Assembly: GCA_003931895.1 (NCBI GenBank) | Contig: RRZV01000017.1 | Location: 62,001-126,000, forward strand | Source of the DNA: Mesohalobacter salilacus | GTDB lineage: Bacteria > Bacteroidota > Bacteroidia > Flavobacteriales > Flavobacteriaceae | Direction of reading: 5' to 3' | Length of the DNA stretch: 64,000 bases | Part shown: one piece after another, positions 16,208 through 23,961 of the stretch | Numbering within the stretch: position 1 is the stretch's first letter | Layout: each line of letters starts with the position of its first letter | Position numbers and translations under genes: made by a program | The notes under the pieces: generated by a model | Told to the model about the DNA's origin: nothing | Databases searched by the model: none | Seen by the model: the letters and a program-made list of their open reading frames with translations, nothing else

Positions 16208-17100
16208 ACTCTAAATATTTTATCTCCTACGTAAACCAATTGAATTAAAGTAATATATGTCACACTGGCCAACATCAATTGTTTAGCCGACTTGGTGTCT
16301 CTTTTTTGATAAAGCCGAATGGCAAAAAACAACATAATTAAACCTAAAATTAAAACCATTCCTGCTGAAATTAGCGACAATCTTAAATCACCTGTAACAC
16401 CAAAAACAGGAATAATTGATACCGCAATCGTCCAAATACAATATAAAATAATTTGAACGGCAGTACCTGAATCTCTTTTGCCTGTTGGTAGCATAAAAAA
16501 ACCACCGTTTTTGTAATCGTCATACAACCACCATCCTAAAGCCCAAAAGTGTGGAAATTGCCAAAAAAATTGAATCATAAACAAGGTGCCGGGCTCGATA
16601 CCAAAATCGCCTGAAGTGGCGACCCAACCCAACATAAAAGGGATAGCACCAGGAAAGGCTCCAACGAAAACGGACAGCGGTGTTTTAGTTTTTAAAGGCG
16701 TATAAATGGCCACATAAATAAAAATAGAAACCCCACCAAAAAAAGCAGTTGTAGGATTGATGATATATAATAAAGTCAATCCTATTAAAGTTAAAACCAC
16801 CGCTGTAACCCAAGCGGTGCTCACTTGCATCCGACCGCTGGGCAAAGGTCGGTTTTGGGTGCGTTTCATCAAAGCATCCAAATCTCTCTCTATGATTTGA
16901 TTAAACGCGTTAGACGCGCCTACCATAGCATAACCACCAAGAAACAACAATCCAAAGGTTAAAATCTCAAATTGTTGCGCTCCTAATACATAACCGGCTA
17001 ATGATGAAAACACAACACTTAAAGACAAACGGTGTTTCGTGAGTGTTTTAAATTCACTTAACCATGATATTTGAGCTGTATGTGTTATGGATTCTGGCAA
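16198..17100 (-). CDS. ctaB: Protoheme IX farnesyltransferase (heme O synthase)
   Basis: 300 residues, a UbiA-superfamily prenyltransferase with about nine helices. The Asp-rich active-site loop is ASNAFNQIIERDLDALMKRT followed by RPLPSGRM, and the second motif is YDDYKNGGFFMLP. It converts protoheme to heme O for the oxidase encoded alongside. The start is TTG at 17100: a stop codon directly precedes it in frame and there is no ATG before the first conserved helix. A TATCTTTG box lies 13 bases upstream. It is the first gene of the minus-strand oxidase block. Confidence 0.93.
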   Translation of the reverse strand: MPESITHTAQISWLSEFKTLTKHRLSLSVVFSSLAGYVLGAQQFEILTFGLLFLGGYAMVGASNAFNQIIERDLDALMKRTQNRPLPSGRMQVSTAWVTAVVLTLIGLTLLYIINPTTAFFGGVSIFIYVAIYTPLKTKTPLSVFVGAFPGAIPFMLGWVATSGDFGIEPGTLFMIQFFWQFPHFWALGWWLYDDYKNGGFFMLPTGKRDSGTAVQIILYCIWTIAVSIIPVFGVTGDLRLSLISAGMVLILGLIMLFFAIRLYQKRDTKSAKQLMLASVTYITLIQLVYVGDKIFRVWL

Positions 17101-17113
17101 TTATAAATTTTTG

Positions 17114-17121
17114 CAAAGATA
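17114..17121 (-). promoter_or_regulatory. -7 box upstream of ctaB
   Basis: TATCTTTG on the minus strand, a full match to TAnnTTTG, ending 13 bases before the TTG start of ctaB. It supports this being the promoter of the oxidase assembly operon and predicts a very short leader. No clear -33 TTTG was seen at the right distance. Confidence 0.5.
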
Positions 17122-17184
17122 AAATTTAAAAGGGGGTTTTTAACCTCCATAAATCTTAATCTTTTCTAAGTGAAATTTTTATCA

Positions 17185-17223
17185 GTCATTGCGAAAAGTT
17201 AAGCATGAACGATGAAGCAATCT
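17185..17223. repeat. Short dispersed-type repeat (GTCATTGCGA ... GAAGCAATCT)
   Basis: GTCATTGCGA at 17185-17194 and GAAGCAATCT at 17214-17223 bracket about 19 bases, with ATTGC/GCAAT as an inner inverted pair. From memory this resembles a short repeat dispersed in many Bacteroidota and other genomes. Only this copy was noticed here. Confidence 0.4.
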
Positions 17224-17271
17224 GTTTTATCTTTTTAGCCTTAATTTTTGTTTACGAAGAGTCCTGATAGT

Positions 17272-18081
17272 TTACAACATCCCCAAGTGAATCACTTCCT
17301 CTTTCTTCAAAGGTCTAAAATGTCCTCGAGGTAAATTGAGTTTAGTCAAATTTCCAAATACGGTGCGGTCCATTTTGATAATTTCGTAGCCTAATTTGGT
17401 CATCAATTTTGGTACAATTTTAGGCCGCATATTTTTTAACTCAAGACCGATGTAGTGGTGAGATTTATTATTGATATAAGATACCTCATCTACATAAACT
17501 TTAAAGCCTTCAATCAGAACACCCGCTTTTAAGGCCTCCATGGCTTCTATAGAAAACACCTTATTGAGCTGGAGTTCGTAAACTTGTGGAATTCCTTTTT
17601 TAGCATTCCCTAATTTTTTGGCTAAAGTCCCGTCGTTAGTATAAAGAATTAATCCGCAAGCGCTATTCTCCAATCGACCAATCGGTTCGAGTTTAGCGTT
17701 GGTCACTTTATGCAAAAGGTTAAGTGCCGTTTTATTTTGGTGCTCAATTTTACCAGACGTATGAAAGCCTTGAGGTTTATTGAGTAAATAATATTCTTTG
17801 GGCTCTGGGTTTATGCTTCTGCCATCAAATTTCACCTCATCATCAAGTTTGACTTTATAGCCCATTTCAGTTACAGGTTCCCCATTCACGCTTACACTTC
17901 CAGCTTCAATAAAAATGTCGGCCTCACGTCGTGAACAAATTCCGGCATTAGCAATATATTTGTTAAGCCGCATGCCTGCATTAGGGTCTTTAATTTGTTG
18001 ATCTACTTTAGACACTTTTTTTGGCTTTGCTGTATGTTTTCTCCCTTGTCCTTTCGATTTATTCGATTTCATATCGTCCAT
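17272..18081 (-). CDS. Divergent RsuA/RluB-family pseudouridine synthase-like protein
   Basis: 269 residues: a basic N-terminal tail, an S4 RNA-binding domain (RLNKYIANAGICSRREADIF, about residues 38-85) and an RsuA/RluB-like domain. The active-site motif normally reads G-R-L-D-x2-T/S-x-G-L; here it is GRLENSACGLILYTNDG, with Glu138 where the catalytic Asp is expected (codon GAG). The later element, usually R-Q-I/V-R-R-M, is RPKIVPKLM. Both changes suggest weakened or lost synthase activity with RNA binding kept. A canonical paralogue elsewhere in the genome would fit. It acts in the cytosol, probably on rRNA. No frameshift, so it is maintained as a protein. Confidence 0.8.
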   Translation of the reverse strand: MDDMKSNKSKGQGRKHTAKPKKVSKVDQQIKDPNAGMRLNKYIANAGICSRREADIFIEAGSVSVNGEPVTEMGYKVKLDDEVKFDGRSINPEPKEYYLLNKPQGFHTSGKIEHQNKTALNLLHKVTNAKLEPIGRLENSACGLILYTNDGTLAKKLGNAKKGIPQVYELQLNKVFSIEAMEALKAGVLIEGFKVYVDEVSYINNKSHHYIGLELKNMRPKIVPKLMTKLGYEIIKMDRTVFGNLTKLNLPRGHFRPLKKEEVIHLGML

Positions 18082-18403
18082 TTTTTTGCAAAGGTAATTG
18101 AAAATTAAAGATTTAAACTTAAATGAAATAGATTTAGTAGCTGAAGCCTGCTTTGCGTTCTATCTCTTGCCGTAAAACAAACCACCTGTAAGGTTTGGCA
18201 GGATTACCACTTTTTGTGGCACTCTGCCCAACCAACAGTTGCTAAGCTTTACAACAAGAGGATGCCACTTCAATCAGGGCTATACGTTGAGAAGTGAGGT
18301 TTAATAATTTAGGTATTATGTAAATAAGATGTTGAAATACATAATTTTGAGTTGTTCAATGTCTTAATTTCAACTCTAAACCACTAACTAATGATCCGTG
18401 AGA
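18082..18403. other. Intergenic stretch of 322 bases with one structured element
   Basis: No credible coding sequence. The left part is AT-rich promoter-like sequence ahead of the RluB-like gene. Bases 18138-18282 hold a structured element on the minus strand, described separately. From 18283 to 18403 the sequence is AT-rich with no clear signal. Confidence 0.6.
18138..18282 (-). ncRNA. Structured intergenic element, copy A
   Basis: Read on the minus strand it starts TAGCCCTGATTGAAGTGGCA. The main stem pairs the strand segment at 18248-18260 with that at 18164-18176 (13 pairs, two of them G-U). Inside it a hairpin has outer stem TTGGGCAG/CTGCCAA and inner stem CCAC-AAAAA-GTGG. The 3' flank reads CAAGAGATAGAACGCAAAGC. 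The flanks and main-stem location match copy B at 23792-23961 (GGCATCC before and AAGA-ATAG after the stem). This resembles the structured elements reported as Flavo-1 in Flavobacteria; the class is suggested, not proved. Whether it is transcribed as RNA or acts as DNA is unknown. Confidence 0.55.
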
Positions 18404-18643
18404 TTATATCAAAAACACTTCGTCTTCTTCCTCCGTGTTTTCAGTTTTGCTGAAGATTTTAAGCTGCTTCATCCAATAGGCAAAAAATACTAAACCAATA
18501 AACAGGAAAATAAAATTCACCACATTAGCTGCAAGCCATGACTCGGGTTGAATATCAATTCTTAAAAGGTCAAATGGGATGAATAAAACATCTTGAAACA
18601 AAGAAGCAATTCCTTCAAAAAAATCTTTCATGGCTTTTGTCAA
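18404..18643 (-). CDS. Small membrane protein (DUF6341-like)
   Basis: 79 residues. An amphipathic N-terminus (MKDFFEGIASLFQDVLFIPF), a single membrane helix (VVNFIFLFIGLVFFAYWM), and an acidic tail ending EEEDEVFLI. It resembles short flavobacterial proteins classed as DUF6341, which lie next to DUF6427 genes as here (divergent, 36 bases apart from ATG to ATG). On the minus strand a TATTTTTG box (18658-18665) lies 14 bases before the ATG. Function unknown. Confidence 0.75.
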   Translation of the reverse strand: MTKAMKDFFEGIASLFQDVLFIPFDLLRIDIQPESWLAANVVNFIFLFIGLVFFAYWMKQLKIFSKTENTEEEDEVFLI

Positions 18644-18679
18644 TTATAATTACCTTGCAAAAATAATCATTTGACTGAT

Positions 18680-19609
18680 ATGATCGCTAATTTTTTTAAA
18701 CAATCTAAGCCTATTGTTTTTGTGGTTTTAGTCTTTTTGCTAAGCTTCTTTTTTTTTATAGAAGTTTTTCAAAATATAAATTTTCCTCTAAGTTGGACTA
18801 CAATTGGTGATGTTGCTTTAAAATATATTCTGCTAATAAGTTGTTATGTTTTGTTTGATTACGCCATAAAACAATTTGAAATTCAAAAAGGACACAGCTT
18901 TGGTGGATTGTTTTTTGTGTTATTTTCAGTTTTTCTCATCCCTGAAGTTTTAGATGGTTATATTGTTTATGCTTTTATACTATTCTTTATAGGTTTATTA
19001 CGCCTTTTAGGTTTGACAAGATCAGCAAGACCCACGCTTGCTATTTTTGAAGCCGTATTTTTCTTGTATTTAGCAAGCTTGTTTTATCATCCATTATTAT
19101 TTGTTTTAGTTTTGGTTTTAGTCGTCACTTTGGTATTTGTTAAAGCAAACTGGCGTTATTTTATAGCTCCAATTTTGGCTGTAAGTGCTGCTGTTATTTT
19201 AACACAACTATTTAATTTAATCTGGTATGACAAAGCCTTACAACTCGATTTCTTTTGGCCTGAATGGGAATTTCAAGCTATCGGGTTTTATACCATTTCT
19301 CAAATATTTTCCTTCGCTGTTTGGTGTTTATCTGTTTTAATATTTGTATTCCAAGCTTTTAATGTTTTACAAAAAAGGGCCTTGTATCATCAAAAACTAA
19401 CGACGTGCTTTTTGTATTTGGCTTTGCTTGGTTTTATTTCAAGTTGGTTTTCTATTTCAAGTTTTGGAGGTTTATGGCTAATTTCAATAATGCCTATATG
19501 TGTTTATTTAGGAGATTTTATTTTTCGCTTTCGCAAGAAAAAATTAAAAGAAGTTTTGCTATGGGTATTCATTGTATTTGCAGTAGTCTTTAGCTTAATT
19601 CAAAATTAA
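18680..19609 (+). CDS. DUF6427-like integral membrane protein
   Basis: 309 residues from the ATG at 18680 (a TTG nine bases earlier is less likely). About ten membrane helices fill nearly the whole protein, with MIANFFKQSKPIVFVVL at the start as in DUF6427 members of Flavobacteriia. Conserved-looking loop residues include RSARPTLAIFEAVFF. It is divergent from the small DUF6341-like gene, an arrangement I recall as common in the family. No enzyme motif is visible; function unknown. Confidence 0.75.
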   Translation: MIANFFKQSKPIVFVVLVFLLSFFFFIEVFQNINFPLSWTTIGDVALKYILLISCYVLFDYAIKQFEIQKGHSFGGLFFVLFSVFLIPEVLDGYIVYAFILFFIGLLRLLGLTRSARPTLAIFEAVFFLYLASLFYHPLLFVLVLVLVVTLVFVKANWRYFIAPILAVSAAVILTQLFNLIWYDKALQLDFFWPEWEFQAIGFYTISQIFSFAVWCLSVLIFVFQAFNVLQKRALYHQKLTTCFLYLALLGFISSWFSISSFGGLWLISIMPICVYLGDFIFRFRKKKLKEVLLWVFIVFAVVFSLIQN

Positions 19610-19659
19610 ATTTCTATAAATTATAAAAAAGTTGTTAATTCGCTTAAATTTTAAAACCA

Positions 19660-19998
19660 ATGGAATCTCAACAAGTCGATAATTACGTCATCACCAATGC
19701 CAAATATTTTGAATCACACCAAATTCCTGTGGTAAGAGATAGGTTGTTAGAATTGGATGACACCAAAAAATTTCAAGTTCAAACCCTTCAATTAAAAGAC
19801 CCAACCATGATTTTAATCGTATCTATACTGATTGGTCCTTTTGGGATAGACCGCTTTTTGATTGGTGATGTTGGCTTAGGAGTTGCCAAACTAATTACTT
19901 GCGGCGGTCTCGGCATTTGGACCATCATAGATTGGTTTTTAATCATGGGAGCAACTAAGCAAAAAAACTTTGAAAATTTCAATTTGACCACCTTATAA
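19660..19998 (+). CDS. TM2 domain protein
   Basis: 112 residues. The C-terminal half is a TM2 domain: two helices (PTMILIVSILIGPFGIDRFL and GLGVAKLITCGGLGIWTIID) joined by the short turn with the GxDRF motif. The N-terminal 45 residues are soluble. TM2 proteins are small membrane proteins without an agreed function. The next gene begins 3 bases after the stop and encodes another small membrane protein, so the two are probably co-transcribed. Confidence 0.85.
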   Translation: MESQQVDNYVITNAKYFESHQIPVVRDRLLELDDTKKFQVQTLQLKDPTMILIVSILIGPFGIDRFLIGDVGLGVAKLITCGGLGIWTIIDWFLIMGATKQKNFENFNLTTL

Positions 19999-20001
19999 TT
20001 T

Positions 20002-20436
20002 ATGGTTCACAAGGCTAACTTTTCATACCGCCCTTCATTTGAAGAATGTGAAAAAGCCTCCTATGCGTATGTCATTTCAACGGTGGTGGTTTTTGTTGCT
20101 TTACCGATTCCGATTGCCGCGCTTCTATCTACATTTTTTTATTATGTTGCCAATAGAAATTCAAGGGCTTTTGTAAGATGGCATGCCATTCAGTCTTTGT
20201 TGTCGCAGGTGGTTTTGTTTGTTTTTAACAGCACGGCTTTATGGTGGTTTGTCTCTAAGTATTTTTTTGAAAAACCCATTCCAAACCTCTTTTTTTACTA
20301 TTTAGGTGTTGTCGTGATTTTGAATATTCTTGAATTTTCATTTTCTGTGTATTCTGCTATTCAAGTTAGAAAAGGTCAACATGTTGAGTGGCCTATTTTT
20401 GAAAGCCTCATCAAATCTCGTGTAAAAACAGAATAG
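20002..20436 (+). CDS. Small membrane protein, DUF4870-like
   Basis: 144 residues, three to four membrane helices. The pattern PIAALLSTFFYYV, then RAFVRWHAIQSLLSQVVLFV, is like DUF4870/Tic20-type membrane proteins, where a RxHA-Q helix is conserved. It follows the TM2 gene by 3 bases. The stop codon lies inside the left arm of a perfect 22-bp inverted repeat. Function unknown. Confidence 0.6.
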   Translation: MVHKANFSYRPSFEECEKASYAYVISTVVVFVALPIPIAALLSTFFYYVANRNSRAFVRWHAIQSLLSQVVLFVFNSTALWWFVSKYFFEKPIPNLFFYYLGVVVILNILEFSFSVYSAIQVRKGQHVEWPIFESLIKSRVKTE

Positions 20437-20516
20437 CTGTTTGAATCACACCAATTTATCTTTTATTCTAAACTCAAATAAAAAAGCAAATTCTATTGGT
20501 GTGATTCAAACAGCTA
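20434..20516. repeat. 83-bp sequence bounded by a perfect 22-bp inverted repeat
   Basis: Bases 20434-20455 (starting TAGCTGTTTGAATC) are the exact reverse complement of 20495-20516, separated by a 39-base AT-rich spacer. The left arm contains the stop codon of the upstream gene; the right arm ends 22 bases before the convergent DUF6607 gene. The arms could act as a two-way terminator, but perfect arms and a long loop also fit a MITE-like element. No clear target-site duplication is seen. Confidence 0.75.
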
Positions 20517-20538
20517 CAGTTATTTATAATCGCAAATC

Positions 20539-21444
20539 TTACTTTAAAAAAGCCTTGATTTGTTTTTTAATTTTCTTGTTATTGTAGTCTTGATCCTGCA
20601 ACTCAAACATATGCATAAATAAAGGCTTATCGCCTATACTTTTAATCATTGAGATATTATCTTTATTCTCAAAAATAGATTGCCATTCTGCACGCACATC
20701 CGCCCAATAGTCGTTGTGTTTTGCCCACCAATTTTTAGCGGCTTTACATTTACTGTCATCAACTTTGGTATATGCGTTATAGCCTTTTTCTTCAGCTAAA
20801 ACAACCTCTTGACCATCTTCAGTTTTTAATATTTTTTTGTTGTCTTGATCGTGCACCCAACCAAAATCAGTCAGTTCTTGACGATTGGTTCTTAAAGTAA
20901 TATTGTAATCGTCTCTTATGCTGAATTCACGCCTTGGCAGTGGAGCGGGCGTAGTATCTTCCCAATAATGTTTGCCATCAATATGCACCCAAGATGCCGA
21001 ACCTTCGTAACGCGGACTATCATCGACTTGATAGACTTTTTGTGTCCACTGACCAATGACATCATCGTAAGGCAACTCTATATATTTCCATTGTTTATCG
21101 CCATCGTAAACATATAATTCTTGGTTTTGATACAACCAATCCTGTCGCCAGTGTTTTATGATTTGTTGTTGCTCTTTTGGCCCAACAATCAGTAAATGTT
21201 GCATGACAATTTTATCAGGTTTGTCTTCTACCAACTGCACCCATTCTATGCCGCCTGTAATTTTGTCTGGTGAAGGCTTGTAGGTCGAATCTTGAGTATG
21301 CTGAAAAGTTTCAGAAAAATTAAATCGCACTTCATAACAACCACACATGGCTTTAATGGCTTGGCGATCTTGCTCTAATTTAGTTTGACTTGATAAGCTT
21401 TGACATAATAAAAAACTCATTAAAAAAAGGAAAAAGGGTTTCAT
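20539..21444 (-). CDS. DUF6607-like exported protein
   Basis: 301 residues. A signal peptide (LFLMSFLLCQSLSSQ) is followed by a domain starting RQAIKAMCGCYEVRFNFSETF, the hallmark I associate with DUF6607 in Bacteroidota. Trp-rich beta segments follow (IEWVQLVEDKPDKIVMQHL, KHWRQDWLYQNQELYVYDG, GYNAYTKVDDSKCKAAKNWW), consistent with a lipocalin-like or beta-sandwich fold. Secreted or periplasmic. It lies divergent from the DoxX-like gene. Function unknown. Confidence 0.75.
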   Translation of the reverse strand: MKPFFLFLMSFLLCQSLSSQTKLEQDRQAIKAMCGCYEVRFNFSETFQHTQDSTYKPSPDKITGGIEWVQLVEDKPDKIVMQHLLIVGPKEQQQIIKHWRQDWLYQNQELYVYDGDKQWKYIELPYDDVIGQWTQKVYQVDDSPRYEGSASWVHIDGKHYWEDTTPAPLPRREFSIRDDYNITLRTNRQELTDFGWVHDQDNKKILKTEDGQEVVLAEEKGYNAYTKVDDSKCKAAKNWWAKHNDYWADVRAEWQSIFENKDNISMIKSIGDKPLFMHMFELQDQDYNNKKIKKQIKAFLK

Positions 21445-21486
21445 GATGTAATGTTTTAAAATTGTCCGACAAAAATATAATTTTTA

Positions 21487-21519
21487 TTTGGAATGAATAA
21501 AAATAATAAATTACTTTTG
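21487..21519 (+). promoter_or_regulatory. Promoter of the DoxX-like gene
   Basis: TTTG at 21487-21490, a 21-base spacer and TACTTTTG at 21512-21519, which matches the Bacteroidota -33/-7 consensus exactly. The ATG follows at 21536. On the opposite strand TATTTTTG at 21470-21477 may serve the DUF6607-like gene. Confidence 0.65.
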
Positions 21520-21535
21520 CTTAAAATTTTTAAAA

Positions 21536-21973
21536 ATGAATATTAAATCTATTTTAATTATTGTTCTGCAACTATTCCTCGGCGGGATGATGATTTACGG
21601 TAGCATATCAAAATTTGAAACCCCATTTGCTGAAACACAGGAGGTAGTGGACAAAGCCCAAAAATACTTAGAGCAAGACCAAGAACACATCAGTAAATTA
21701 GTGCTGTATGTCAGCGGGATGAAGCAAACAGGCTATTTTTGGTTAGTTTTAGGTATAAGTGAATTGATCTTTGGACTGCTTATCATTTGGAAAAAGACCA
21801 GTCTTATCGGCGGCTTGTTTTTATTACCAATTACGTTAAATATTTTACTGTTTCACATTTTCCTTGAACCCGATGAAATAGGAGAATTGTTGATGTCTGT
21901 TGGATTATTTTTAGCCAATATTTTAGTTGTGATTTACCGTTCACGACCATTGAATTTTTTATTGGTAAAATAG
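21536..21973 (+). CDS. DoxX-like membrane protein
   Basis: 145 residues with four membrane helices. The first helix plus MMIYGSISKFETPF and the following helices (FWLVLGISELIFGLLIIW, LFLLPITLNILLFHIFL) fit the DoxX/DoxD-like family of small inner-membrane proteins. A good -33/-7 promoter precedes it and a strong intrinsic terminator follows it, so it is a single-gene unit. Function unknown. Confidence 0.8.
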   Translation: MNIKSILIIVLQLFLGGMMIYGSISKFETPFAETQEVVDKAQKYLEQDQEHISKLVLYVSGMKQTGYFWLVLGISELIFGLLIIWKKTSLIGGLFLLPITLNILLFHIFLEPDEIGELLMSVGLFLANILVVIYRSRPLNFLLVK

Positions 21974-21999
21974 ATTTGCTTTTTTATCAAATGCCAGGA

Positions 22000-22041
22000 G
22001 AGTCGTAAATTTTATATCAAATGAATTTGCGGCTCTTTTTT
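22000..22041 (+). terminator. Intrinsic terminator after the DoxX-like gene
   Basis: Stem 22000-22011 pairs with 22024-22035 (12 pairs, two G-U), loop of 12 bases, then six T. The T-run touches the stop codon of the convergent ZIP gene. Confidence 0.8.
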
Positions 22042-22861
22042 ACCCTAAACCGACATCTAAGGTCATCATCACGATAAATCCACCTATAAATCCCAAAGTG
22101 GCAATATCGGTATTGTGTTCAAGTTGAGATTCTGGAATCACTTCCTCAACCACCACAAAAATCATAGCTCCGGCAGCAAAACACAAAGCATAAGGCAAAA
22201 TAGGTTCAAAAGTTAAAACCGCCCAAGCGCCTAATACTGCAGCAAAGGGTTCTACAATAGCCGAAAGTTGTCCATAGTTAAAACTTTTCCAGCGGCTTTT
22301 ACCCAAGCCTCTTAGTGGCATAGCTACTGCAAATCCTTCTGGGAAATTTTGAATACCAATACCTATAGCCAGAGCCACAGCGCCACCAATACTCGCGCCT
22401 TCTATTCCAGCGGCAACACCACCAAACAAAACACCAATGGCCAAACCTTCTGGAATATTGTGTAGCGTAATGGCTAAAGTGAGTAATACTGATTTATGCC
22501 ATGGGGTTTTAATCCCTTCTTTTCGGCTTTCTTTAAAATTAACGTGAAGATGAGGTAAAACCTTATCTAAAGCAAAAATAAATAAAGCCCCTCCCAGAAA
22601 GCCTGTAGCGGCTGGAATCACTTTTATAAAGCCGTCGCCATCACTCATTTCAATGCCAGGCGCTAACAAACTCCAAAAACTCGCTGCCGTCATGACGCCA
22701 CCTGTAAAACCAAGCATTCCGTCAAAAAATACGCGGTTCATTTTTTTAAATAGGAAAACTAATGACGCCCCTAAAGCGGTTAAACCCCAAGTAAATAATG
22801 TGGCATATAAAGCGGCAAGAATGGGGTCTAATTGTTCAAAATATGCAATAATAGAATCCAT
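22040..22861 (-). CDS. ZIP-family metal transporter
   Basis: 273 residues, eight membrane helices. The ZIP metal-binding motifs HNIPEGLAIGV (helix 4) and IGIQNFPEGFAVAMPL (helix 5) are complete, with a His-containing loop before them (LDKVLPHLHVNF). It imports a divalent metal such as zinc, iron or manganese across the inner membrane. It starts 3 bases after the stop of a DtxR-family regulator, so metal-responsive control of this importer is likely. Confidence 0.92.
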   Translation of the reverse strand: MDSIIAYFEQLDPILAALYATLFTWGLTALGASLVFLFKKMNRVFFDGMLGFTGGVMTAASFWSLLAPGIEMSDGDGFIKVIPAATGFLGGALFIFALDKVLPHLHVNFKESRKEGIKTPWHKSVLLTLAITLHNIPEGLAIGVLFGGVAAGIEGASIGGAVALAIGIGIQNFPEGFAVAMPLRGLGKSRWKSFNYGQLSAIVEPFAAVLGAWAVLTFEPILPYALCFAAGAMIFVVVEEVIPESQLEHNTDIATLGFIGGFIVMMTLDVGLG

Positions 22862-22864
22862 AAT

Positions 22865-23524
22865 TTATGAGTTTGGTTTGATGTATAAATTTTGAGTTGC
22901 CTGTTCAGAAAGACGTAACGCTTTATCGTCATAGGCCACAAGCATAGACTGGTCAAAACTTTCTTTTTCTTTAACAATCAAGGTTTTACCGAGAGCAATA
23001 GCTTGTTTGTCTAAATAATTTAAAAAAGCAGGTGAAGAATCTTTTACGCCCACGCAGACCCCTGATTCGCCAATTTCTAATTCAGATAGCATGGTTTTAT
23101 TTGCTACTGCAAATTGTCCATCTTTATTTGGAATCGGGTCACCATGTGGGTCGCGCTTGGGATAGTCTAAAAATCTATCGAGTTCATCGGTGAGCTTTTC
23201 AGATTGAATATGCTCGAGCTGTTCGGCGATTTCGTGAACTTCGTCCCAGTTAAAATTAAGTTTTTCTACTAAAAACACTTCCCAAAGTCTGTGTTTTCTA
23301 ATCACTTTTAAAGCTGTGGTTTCTCCCCTATCACTTAATTTAACGCCTTGGTATTTTTTATAAACTACCAAGTTTTTATCTGCTAACTTTTTCAGCATAT
23401 CAGTTACTGAGGAAGCTTTTGTCTCTAAAATTGAAGACAAATCATTGGTGCTCACCGCTTTGCTATTTTCATGATGTAGATGATAAATGGCTTTCAGGTA
23501 ATTTTCTTCTGCAAGGCTAAGCAT
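22865..23524 (-). CDS. DtxR/MntR-family metal-dependent repressor
   Basis: 219 residues from the ATG at 23524 (a GTG six bases earlier would add two). The N-terminal winged helix begins LSLAEENYLKAIYHL, with the recognition helix around TKASSVTDMLKKLADK. The dimerisation and metal domain contains RKHRLWEVFLVEKL and VHEIAEQLEHIQSEKLTDEL, followed by the DPHGDPIP motif, and a C-terminal FeoA/SH3-like domain. With iron or manganese bound it should repress its targets. The promoter region carries a 14-bp palindrome (23558-23571). It forms an operon with the ZIP transporter. Confidence 0.92.
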   Translation of the reverse strand: MLSLAEENYLKAIYHLHHENSKAVSTNDLSSILETKASSVTDMLKKLADKNLVVYKKYQGVKLSDRGETTALKVIRKHRLWEVFLVEKLNFNWDEVHEIAEQLEHIQSEKLTDELDRFLDYPKRDPHGDPIPNKDGQFAVANKTMLSELEIGESGVCVGVKDSSPAFLNYLDKQAIALGKTLIVKEKESFDQSMLVAYDDKALRLSEQATQNLYIKPNS

Positions 23525-23557
23525 TAACACAAATTTTACGCTAAAATAAATAAATTT

Positions 23558-23571
23558 TTAGACTTGTCTAA
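23558..23571. promoter_or_regulatory. Operator palindrome upstream of the DtxR-ZIP operon
   Basis: TTAGACTTGTCTAA, a perfect 6-2-6 palindrome 33 bases upstream of the DtxR start codon. Its TTAGxC/GxCTAA form is like known DtxR/MntR-family sites, so autoregulation by metal is inferred. Confidence 0.65.
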
Positions 23572-23791
23572 TATTTTTCTTTTAAATCAAGAATTAATAT
23601 TTGTAACGTGATTTTGACTAACAATATATAGTGTTTTTTAACTTAAAAGATGAAGAATAACACTTGTATTTTCATCATAAAGCCTAATTTCGATACAATT
23701 TTTCTTCGTTTTACTTCGAAAAATCACTCAATTTGACGGCTTTATAAAACTAAGCTATTTAAAATCGAACTCACGTTTGTATTGTTTTGGC

Positions 23792-23961
23792 TTAGGGGTA
23801 GTAACGGCATCCTTCTTGAGTTTTGTTTTAGCGAAGTGGTGTATTGGGGTTGACGCCATAGAGCGTTAAACCCAAAACGCCTACTGAGACTTGACAAAAC
23901 TCAAGAAGATATAGTGGATAACCCGGTATGCCTGCGATTTAAGCAGGCATAAAGCCCCTAA
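23792..23961 (+). ncRNA. Structured intergenic element, copy B
   Basis: Nested pairing over 170 bases. The ends TTAGGGG (23792-23798) and CCCCTAA (23955-23961) pair. The main stem is a perfect 15-bp repeat, 23812-23826 with 23894-23908. Inside it 23844-23856 pairs with 23863-23875 (12 of 13, six-base loop). A third hairpin, TATGCCTGC (23927-23935) with GCAGGCATA (23943-23951), follows the main stem. Conserved strings shared with copy A include GGCATCC before the main stem and an AAGA-ATAG stretch after it. It resembles Flavo-1-like elements. Function unknown. Confidence 0.6.

Noticed and set aside
18220-18245. attC-like GCCCAAC / GTTGC words, suggestive of an integron site
   Set aside because: The GTTRRRY half does not match and no integrase is present; the words lie within the stems of structured element copy A.
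23640-23790. Small gene upstream of structured element copy B
   Set aside because: Only short AT-rich frames with no start context or composition bias of coding sequence.
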